The position numbers and the translations under genes were made by a program. A stretch of DNA of 11,522 bases from Bacteroidaceae bacterium. GTDB lineage: Bacteria; Bacteroidota; Bacteroidia; Bacteroidales; Bacteroidaceae. Shown one piece after another: positions 6,962 through 11,522 of this stretch (position 1 is its first letter; each line of letters starts with the position of its first letter). The stretch covers positions 1 to 11,522 of the forward strand of contig JAEEOD010000059.1 in the NCBI GenBank assembly GCA_016284115.1. The letters are read 5' to 3'. The notes under the pieces were generated by a model. That model was given only the letters and a program-made list of their open reading frames with translations. It was not told where the DNA came from and searched no databases.

Positions 6962-7483
6962 ATGAAAAAGTATTTATTCTTTTGTCTGCTATTTGTAATG
7001 GCAGCATTTAGTAATCTTCAAGCTCAAACCAAGAACGCCTTGAAACATCCTGTTAAAGTGTTGGTCCTCTGCACAGGTAATACCTGTCGTAGCCAAATGT
7101 CACATGGTTTTTTAAAATCATACGACAAAAATATTGAAATATATTCAGGTGGTGTTCAGCCAGCTAAGGCCATCAACCCCAAAGCAGTTGAAGTAATGGC
7201 AGAATTGGGCATTGATATCAGCATGAACAAGCCTCATGATGTGCGTGAATACCTGAATGAGAAATGGGATTATGTAATTACCGTTTGTGACAATGCCTAT
7301 GAGACCTGTCCTGTGTTCCAAGGTGAGGTCAAGAACCACATGCATATTGGTTTTGATGATCCTTCTCATGCTACGGGAACTCCAGAATTTATCGATAGCG
7401 AATACCATCGTGTACGTGATGAAATAGGTGCTCGTATGTATGCACTTTATCAATTTATTCTCACCGATCAGAATAATAAATGA
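6962..7483 (+). CDS. arsC: Thioredoxin-type arsenate reductase with a signal peptide
   Basis: A 173-residue low-molecular-weight phosphatase-fold protein. The P-loop is C37-TGNTC-R43-S, and 'VCDNAYETCP' supplies C109 and C116 seven residues apart. Together these give the three-cysteine relay (nucleophile plus disulfide pair) of the plasmid pI258 ArsC family. 'GFDDPS' (130-135) holds the general-acid Asp, and 'HRVRDEI' matches the ArsC C-terminal helix. This separates it from ordinary tyrosine phosphatases, which lack the later cysteine pair. Known members reduce arsenate to arsenite using thioredoxin and are cytoplasmic. Here residues 1-21 look like a Sec signal peptide (MKKY, hydrophobic core, then LQA|Q), implying a periplasmic enzyme about 152 residues long. 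The stop overlaps the next gene's ATG as ATGA, indicating translational coupling. The first in-frame ATG after 6962 (residue 13) would still leave part of the hydrophobic core. Confidence 0.88.
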   Translation: MKKYLFFCLLFVMAAFSNLQAQTKNALKHPVKVLVLCTGNTCRSQMSHGFLKSYDKNIEIYSGGVQPAKAINPKAVEVMAELGIDISMNKPHDVREYLNEKWDYVITVCDNAYETCPVFQGEVKNHMHIGFDDPSHATGTPEFIDSEYHRVRDEIGARMYALYQFILTDQNNK

Positions 7484-8702
7484 TTAAAATGAAATATATG
7501 CAAAATTTGCTGGCATGCATAGTGATAGCTATGCTTGTCCCGCAGACAATGTCTGCACAAAAGAAGGGCTTTTCTTATGATTTTTATGGGTCAGTGCGTA
7601 ATGATATCTTCTTAAGTAGTCGTCAAAGCCAGACCAGCGAGGAGGGTTCCTTCTATCTGTTTCCTTTAGATAAAGTATATGATGCTGAAGGCAAAGATTT
7701 AAATGCTGGGGCTGACCTTAATATGTACAACATGAGAACCCGCTTGGGAGTCAATGTAACAGGCCCAGAACTATTTGGCGCTAAAACATCAGCAACTGTA
7801 GAGATGGATTTTCGTGGTAATGGAAATAATATTGGTCTGATACGTCTGCGTCATGCATATTTCAACCTCGATTGGGGACTACTTCATTGCTGTTAGGCCA
7901 AACATGGCATCCTCTTTATGGAAATGTTACTCCAGAAATTTTGGATATCAATTCAGGAGCGCCCTATAACCCTGATGATCGTGCGCCACAAATAAGATTC
8001 CGCTATGACAATCAGGGATTAATGATTACAGCGTCTGCTGCATGGCAGGCACAGAACAAATCTGTAGGACCTAATGGCGCTTCTTCTGAATATTTGCGTA
8101 AAAGCGGAATCCCAGAACTGTTCTTGGGCTTAGATTATCATAATCAGTATCTTACATTTGGTATAGGCGCTGAGCTACTTTCCCTAAAAATGCGTAACAA
8201 AACGGATTTAGGTTATAAAGTAAATGAACGATTTACAACATTAAGTGCAGAAGCCCATATAAAGTATAAGAAAGATAACTTTCTGATTGCTGCCAAAAGC
8301 TTCTTGACCAGTAATATGACAATGCTTAATACTTTGGGTGGCTATGGTGTCAGTAACATAGATAATAAGACTGGCAAAAAGGAGTATTCTCCTCTTCGTA
8401 TCTCACATAGCTGGCTGAATATAGCATATGGAAGCAACTGGCGACTCAATATTTTTGGTGGTTATGCAAAGAATCTGGGAGCATCAAAAGCTGTTGGTGA
8501 ACTTACAGGCATGGGAACAAACATTGACCAGACGCTGACTGGTGTAATTGGTATTAGTCGTACATGGTCACACCTGAAACTGGGTTTGGAATACAATACT
8601 ACAACTGCTTGGTATGGCAGCAACACAGCTAAAGGTAAGGTGTCTGATACCCATGCTGTAACAAATCACCGATTAATGTTCACTACTCAATATGCTTTCT
8701 AA
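7480..8702 (+). pseudogene. Outer-membrane porin-like beta-barrel gene, frameshifted
   Basis: Two overlapping frames together encode one barrel of about 407 residues. Frame A runs from ATG 7480 to the TAG at 7894-7896; frame B continues to TAA 8702. Frame A holds a signal peptide (core LLACIVIAMLV, cut after MSA|Q) and the first strands ('YDFYGSVRNDIFL', 'RTRLGVNVTGPELFG', 'RLRHAYFNLDWG'). It then runs off into LLHCC and a stop. Frame B resumes at the same point with 'TTSLLLGQTWHPLYG' and ends in 'FTTQYAF', the terminal aromatic expected of outer-membrane barrels. One extra base in the GGGG run at 7874-7877 would restore a single frame. The alternating strand pattern and the GQTW block resemble porin-like proteins of Bacteroidota. 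It is coupled to arsC by an ATGA overlap. It may be a real recent mutation, phase variation or a sequence error; little other decay is seen. Confidence 0.75.
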
Positions 8703-8846
8703 GCATTCAATCATGTAAGCATTGCCGATAATGATGCTAAGCCTTTCTAAGAATGTATTAAGCGTCAGCATGGTACACACACCGTTGACTATGCAGCTCA
8801 AATCGGATTAGGTTCACAGAAATATGAATTGATTAGCATAGACTGA
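8703..8846 (+). other. Possible decayed coding remnant
   Basis: In the same frame as the end of the porin, 15 codons (AFNHVSIADNDAKPF), a TAA at 8748-8750, then 31 codons beginning ECIKRQHGTHTV and ending YELISID before TGA at 8844-8846 read like natural protein sequence. There is no promoter or good start codon for them. I do not recognise the family. It could be the worn 3' end of a deleted operon gene, or chance. Confidence 0.25.
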
Positions 8847-8848
8847 TA

Positions 8849-8879
8849 TTTGCTTTTTCACAGCTTTTTTATATCTTTG
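8849..8879 (+). promoter_or_regulatory. Bacteroidota-type promoter of the aldo/keto reductase gene
   Basis: TTTG at 8849-8852 and TATCTTTG at 8872-8879 are separated by exactly 19 bases, a full match to the phylum's consensus. It is the best promoter in the window. Transcription would start near 8885-8888, giving a leader of roughly 85-90 bases before the ATG at 8974. Confidence 0.85.
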
Positions 8880-8896
8880 CAAAAATGCAAGTAAAC

Positions 8897-8928
8897 TATT
8901 ATCTCCCCTGCACGCGGGAGAGATAATA
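8897..8928 (+). promoter_or_regulatory. Strong hairpin in the 5' leader of the aldo/keto reductase mRNA
   Basis: Arms tattatctc-ccc (8897-8908) and ggg-a-gagataata (8916-8928) pair over 12 bp with a single bulged A (8919) and a 7-base loop, tgcacgc. It begins about 10 bases after the predicted transcription start and ends 45 bases before the ATG. No T-tract follows, so it is not an intrinsic terminator. An mRNA-stabilising 5' stem or a protein or RNA regulatory element is likelier. It matches no riboswitch class that I recognise. Confidence 0.6.
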
Positions 8929-8973
8929 CTTACTATTTTGGAAGACTAATAATAAAACTATAGTTACGTAAAT

Positions 8974-10098
8974 ATGAAAAAGTTTGGATTTGGATTAATG
9001 CGCCTGCCGTTGACAGATCCCAAGGTGGCAACATCGGTAGATATTGAACAAATGAAGCAGATGGTGGACCTTTTCATTGAGAAGGGATTCACCTACTTTG
9101 ATACAGCCTGGATGTATGTGGGCTTTTCCAGTGAGAATGCCACCAAGACTGCATTGGTGGAACGCCATCCTCGTAACACCTATACGTTGGCAACTAAGTT
9201 GCATCATGGTTTCATCAACACGAAGGAAGATCGTGACAAGATTTTCAATGCGCAGCTGGAGAAGACAGGAGCAGGCTATTTTGACTATTACCTGATTCAC
9301 GATATCGAGAAGACTAACTATGCTAAGTACAATCAACTTGACTGCTTTAATTGGTTGGTAGACAAGAAAGCACAGGGATTGGTGAAGCATATGGGCTTTT
9401 CTTTCCACGACAACGCAGATTTGCTTGACGAGGTGCTGACTGCACATCCTGAGATGGAGTTTGTGCAATTGCAAGTGAACTATTTGGACTGGGATAGTGA
9501 TTGGGTGCAAAGTCGCAAATGTTATGAAGTATGTGTGAAGCATGGAAAGCCAGTAGTAGTGATGGAACCTGTGAAAGGTGGTACATTGGCCAAGGTGCCG
9601 GCAGAGGCAGAAGCTTTGTTCCGTGCTGCTGATCCACAGATGTCTATATCCAGTTGGGCAATACGTTTTGCTGCCTCCTTGCCCAATGTGATGATGGTGC
9701 TTTCGGGTATGAGTACGTTGGAACAGATGCAAGATAATGTGTCGTATATGGAAGATTTCAAGCCACTTACAGAAGAAGAAGTCGCAATGTGTGCAAAAGT
9801 AGCTGACATTATCAATGGCCAGATCGCTATCCCATGTACGGCTTGTTCTTATTGCACTGAAGGTTGTCCCCAGCAGATTCCTATTCCAAAATACTTCTCA
9901 CTCTACAACGACTTGATGCGTGAGGATATGGAGCACAAGGGATGGACCATCTATTATACCAAATATGCAGATTTAACCAAAGAGTTTGGCCGTGCAAGTG
10001 ATTGCATCGAATGTGGTCAGTGTGAAGGCATCTGTCCACAACGTCTTCCCATCATTGATTACTTGAAGAAAGTTTCTGCTCGATTTGATAATTTCTGA
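8974..10098 (+). CDS. Aldo/keto reductase with C-terminal double [4Fe-4S] ferredoxin domain
   Basis: A 374-residue predicted cytoplasmic oxidoreductase. Residues 1 to about 270 form an aldo/keto reductase barrel with the catalytic tetrad visible: D43 and Y48 ('FDTAWMY'), K75 ('ATKLHHG') and H109 ('YLIHDI'). The C-terminal 90 residues are ferredoxin-like, with two CxxCxxC..CP clusters: C288, C291, C294, C298 ('CTACSYCTEGCP') and C344, C347, C350, C354 ('CIECGQCEGICP'). This fusion is common in anaerobes and suggests that electrons from reduced ferredoxin or another carrier feed the barrel's nicotinamide site, or the reverse. The substrate is unknown. It has its own consensus promoter and a structured leader and stands alone, so it is probably regulated apart from the arsenic genes. 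The start is supported by the family N-terminus (FGFGLMRLP). Confidence 0.92.
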   Translation: MKKFGFGLMRLPLTDPKVATSVDIEQMKQMVDLFIEKGFTYFDTAWMYVGFSSENATKTALVERHPRNTYTLATKLHHGFINTKEDRDKIFNAQLEKTGAGYFDYYLIHDIEKTNYAKYNQLDCFNWLVDKKAQGLVKHMGFSFHDNADLLDEVLTAHPEMEFVQLQVNYLDWDSDWVQSRKCYEVCVKHGKPVVVMEPVKGGTLAKVPAEAEALFRAADPQMSISSWAIRFAASLPNVMMVLSGMSTLEQMQDNVSYMEDFKPLTEEEVAMCAKVADIINGQIAIPCTACSYCTEGCPQQIPIPKYFSLYNDLMREDMEHKGWTIYYTKYADLTKEFGRASDCIECGQCEGICPQRLPIIDYLKKVSARFDNF

Positions 10099-10117
10099 TG
10101 ATAAGAACCCTTTTTCC

Positions 10118-10156
10118 CTTTACTACGGGAAGAGCATCGATCTTCCCGTAGTAAAG
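10118..10156. repeat. Perfect 16-bp inverted repeat between convergent genes
   Basis: The arms ctttactacgggaaga (10118-10133) and tcttcccgtagtaaag (10141-10156) are exact reverse complements around the 7-base loop gcatcga. The repeat begins 19 bases after the aldo/keto reductase stop and lies between two genes that converge. It could act as a bidirectional transcript-end or stabilising stem, although no T-tract follows directly on either strand. It may also be a copy of a dispersed REP-like palindrome. Confidence 0.85.
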
Positions 10157-10177
10157 CATCGATCCTCCCGTAGTAGA
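10134..10177. repeat. Two tandem 22-base repeats overlapping the inverted repeat
   Basis: Units 10134-10155 and 10156-10177 match at 20 of 22 positions, both starting gcatcgatc and containing tcccgtagta. The unit includes the right arm of the palindrome, so the left arm can pair with the core of either unit (10144-10153 or 10166-10175), giving two mutually exclusive stems. There are only two units with no spacers, so this is not a CRISPR. Confidence 0.75.
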
Positions 10178-10216
10178 TGAAATGCGGTCCTTTGCCCCTC
10201 AAATAACATTTTTTAT

Positions 10217-11522
10217 TTATACTGCTCCACTGAACAGAGGAACATCTGGTTCATAATTCTTATGGACAGTAATTTGAACAGTGTCGCCTTGGAAAGTGAG
10301 GGTGAGGTTCAACGCACTGATCCAATTGACATATTGCAAGTTGAGGTGTAAAGTGTTGTTGGATACCCATCCATAGCTGGCAGCTACGGCAAAATCGCCT
10401 TCAATACCCTTGAACTTCTGTTGGGCATTCATCGAGTAAGGAGGTCTGGATGCAGTCCATATAGTATTCCAACACTTATAACCAGCTGAGATTTCTGCAC
10501 GTTTACCCTGCTGATCAGTAATGACAATCGTCATTTGCTTGTCGCCTTGTTTGAAACTAATGTCTTGCCAACCGAATTGGTTGTCCTCCAATTTGAACGT
10601 CTTTCCTGTAAGTCGGTTAGCCAAATTACTTTTAGCCTTGCCCGAAACAGTAGGGTAGCTATAGCTTTGCAGTTTCTTTTGCAATGATGCATAATCTTTG
10701 CCAAGATTGATGCTGCCAGACTGTACGGCAGGAGCCAGCACTCGTGATACTACCCATGGGTTGGGTGAGTTGCTGCATTGGGTAATCACCACCACCATAT
10801 CCTGTTTGGGCATCACAACTATATATTGTCCGAAGCGCCCGTCTGCACGGAAAGCACCATCTTTGGAGGCTTCCCACATCTGGTAGCCATAACCTCTTCC
10901 ATCTCCCGTGTCGATGTGAGTATGCATCATCTGATTTACCCATGCTTCAGAAATCAGTTGCTTACCGTTCCACTTGCCCTTCTGTAACAAAAGCTGTCCC
11001 ATCTTAGCAAGGCTTTCTGGTTGGATAAACAAGCCCCAACCACCAGTGGTGATGCCTTCAGGACTCTCTTCCCATGACACTTTCTCTATATGTAAGTCCT
11101 TGAAAATCTTTTCTTGCAGATAGGCAAATACTGTTTTGCTTGTGACCTGTTGCACGATGGCACTAAGAAGGTAGGTGCAAAGGGAATCATATTTGAACAG
11201 TTTGCCTGGTACTTTTACAGGTTTGGCAAGTAAAGGCTTTATCCAATAGGAGTTTTCTGCACGAAGGTTGCCGTCTGGGTCAATGCCTGATGCCATAATG
11301 AGCAAATCGTGAACAGTCATTGAAGCCAGTTCTGGTGATACCTCAGCTGGCAACTTATCTGGGAAAAAAGTTGCCACACGATCGGATACTCGTAGGAGGT
11401 TGGCATCGACAGCTAAACCAACTGCTGCACTGACAAAAGTCTTTGAACAGGAATATTGTGTGTGTTGGTATTCTGCCTTGAAAGGTTCCGGATATACTTC
11501 TGCTATCACCTTTCCGTGGCGG
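10217..11522 (-). CDS. Serine hydrolase, beta-lactamase/penicillin-binding-protein-like (N-terminus outside window)
   Basis: The frame stays open to the window edge (R-H-G-K precedes the apparent GTG at 11509), so the N-terminus, probably with a signal peptide, is missing. About 434 residues are visible. The SxxK nucleophile motif is in 'YSCSKTFVSAAVG', the second motif Y-D-S in 'FKYDSLCTYLLSAIV', and the third-motif region is 'DGRFGQYIVVMPKQDMVVV', a common replacement of KTG/HSG in this family. 'MTVHDLLIMASGID' is also characteristic. After the catalytic domain (ending near 'VVSRVLAPAV') there is a C-terminal beta-rich extension of about 140 residues. Family members are periplasmic or lipoprotein esterases, peptidases or carboxypeptidases acting on peptidoglycan peptides or small esters; beta-lactam resistance should not be assumed. 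It converges on the aldo/keto reductase gene and appears unrelated to the arsenic locus. Confidence 0.87.
   Translation of the reverse strand, partial: RHGKVIAEVYPEPFKAEYQHTQYSCSKTFVSAAVGLAVDANLLRVSDRVATFFPDKLPAEVSPELASMTVHDLLIMASGIDPDGNLRAENSYWIKPLLAKPVKVPGKLFKYDSLCTYLLSAIVQQVTSKTVFAYLQEKIFKDLHIEKVSWEESPEGITTGGWGLFIQPESLAKMGQLLLQKGKWNGKQLISEAWVNQMMHTHIDTGDGRGYGYQMWEASKDGAFRADGRFGQYIVVMPKQDMVVVITQCSNSPNPWVVSRVLAPAVQSGSINLGKDYASLQKKLQSYSYPTVSGKAKSNLANRLTGKTFKLEDNQFGWQDISFKQGDKQMTIVITDQQGKRAEISAGYKCWNTIWTASRPPYSMNAQQKFKGIEGDFAVAASYGWVSNNTLHLNLQYVNWISALNLTLTFQGDTVQITVHKNYEPDVPLFSGAV

Noticed and set aside
6962..7483. Ordinary low-molecular-weight tyrosine phosphatase (Wzb/Etp type)
   Set aside because: The extra cysteine pair at 109 and 116 and the GFDDP/HRVRDEI segment match the ArsC branch.
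7860..7900. Programmed ribosomal frameshift in the porin gene
   Set aside because: There is no slippery heptamer or obvious downstream stimulatory structure. A missing base in a short G run is simpler, and porins are not known to use recoding.
8995..9732. Long minus-strand open frame (245 codons) opposite the aldo/keto reductase
   Set aside because: It is fully antisense to a gene with clear catalytic and Fe-S motifs. Its translation is rich in His, Cys and Leu with no domain pattern, as expected of a codon-bias shadow.
10134..10177. CRISPR array
   Set aside because: There are only two adjacent units without spacers and no cas genes; this is a simple tandem repeat tied to a palindrome.
10217..11522. 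Antibiotic-resistance beta-lactamase
   Set aside because: The motifs (SxxK, YDS, FGQY) and the long C-terminal extension fit the broad serine-hydrolase family, many members of which do not act on beta-lactams.

Overview
The window looks like chromosomal DNA from a Bacteroidota, most likely a Prevotella/Segatella-type gut or oral anaerobe. This rests on three things: promoters of the TTTG / TAnnTTTG type upstream of several genes, starts without clear Shine-Dalgarno sequences, and exported proteins whose signal peptides end in 'AQ' or 'QAQ'. The genus is an inference; the phylum is well supported. All genes are on the plus strand except the last one.

Region 1 (1-4362), cell-envelope genes: the 3' end of an FtsX/MacB-type ABC transporter permease, a GT-B fold glycosyltransferase one base downstream, and two tandem, clearly paralogous, secreted PQQ-like beta-propeller proteins. 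Short gaps suggest a single transcription unit.

Region 2 (4363-8702), a probable arsenic-response locus. arsR has its own Bacteroidota promoter, a candidate operator overlapping its start codon and a strong intrinsic terminator. A second promoter then starts an apparent operon: a GlpF-like aquaglyceroporin, a COG0523/CobW-family GTPase with a CxCC motif, a thioredoxin-type arsenate reductase (ArsC) with all three redox cysteines but carrying a Sec signal peptide, and an outer-membrane porin-like beta-barrel gene broken by a one-base frameshift. ArsR plus channel plus ArsC recalls the known arsR-aqpS-arsC design, in which arsenate is reduced to arsenite and leaves through an aquaglyceroporin. 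The exported ArsC, the metallochaperone-like GTPase and the outer-membrane barrel make this an unusual, envelope-oriented variant and the best candidate here for an undescribed system.

Region 3 (8703-10098): a 271-base gap with a possible decayed coding remnant, a very good promoter and a strong leader hairpin, then an aldo/keto reductase with a C-terminal double [4Fe-4S] ferredoxin domain.

Region 4 (10099-11522): a 118-base convergent intergenic region with a perfect 16-bp inverted repeat and a 22-base tandem repeat, then a minus-strand serine hydrolase (beta-lactamase/PBP-like) whose N-terminus lies beyond the window.
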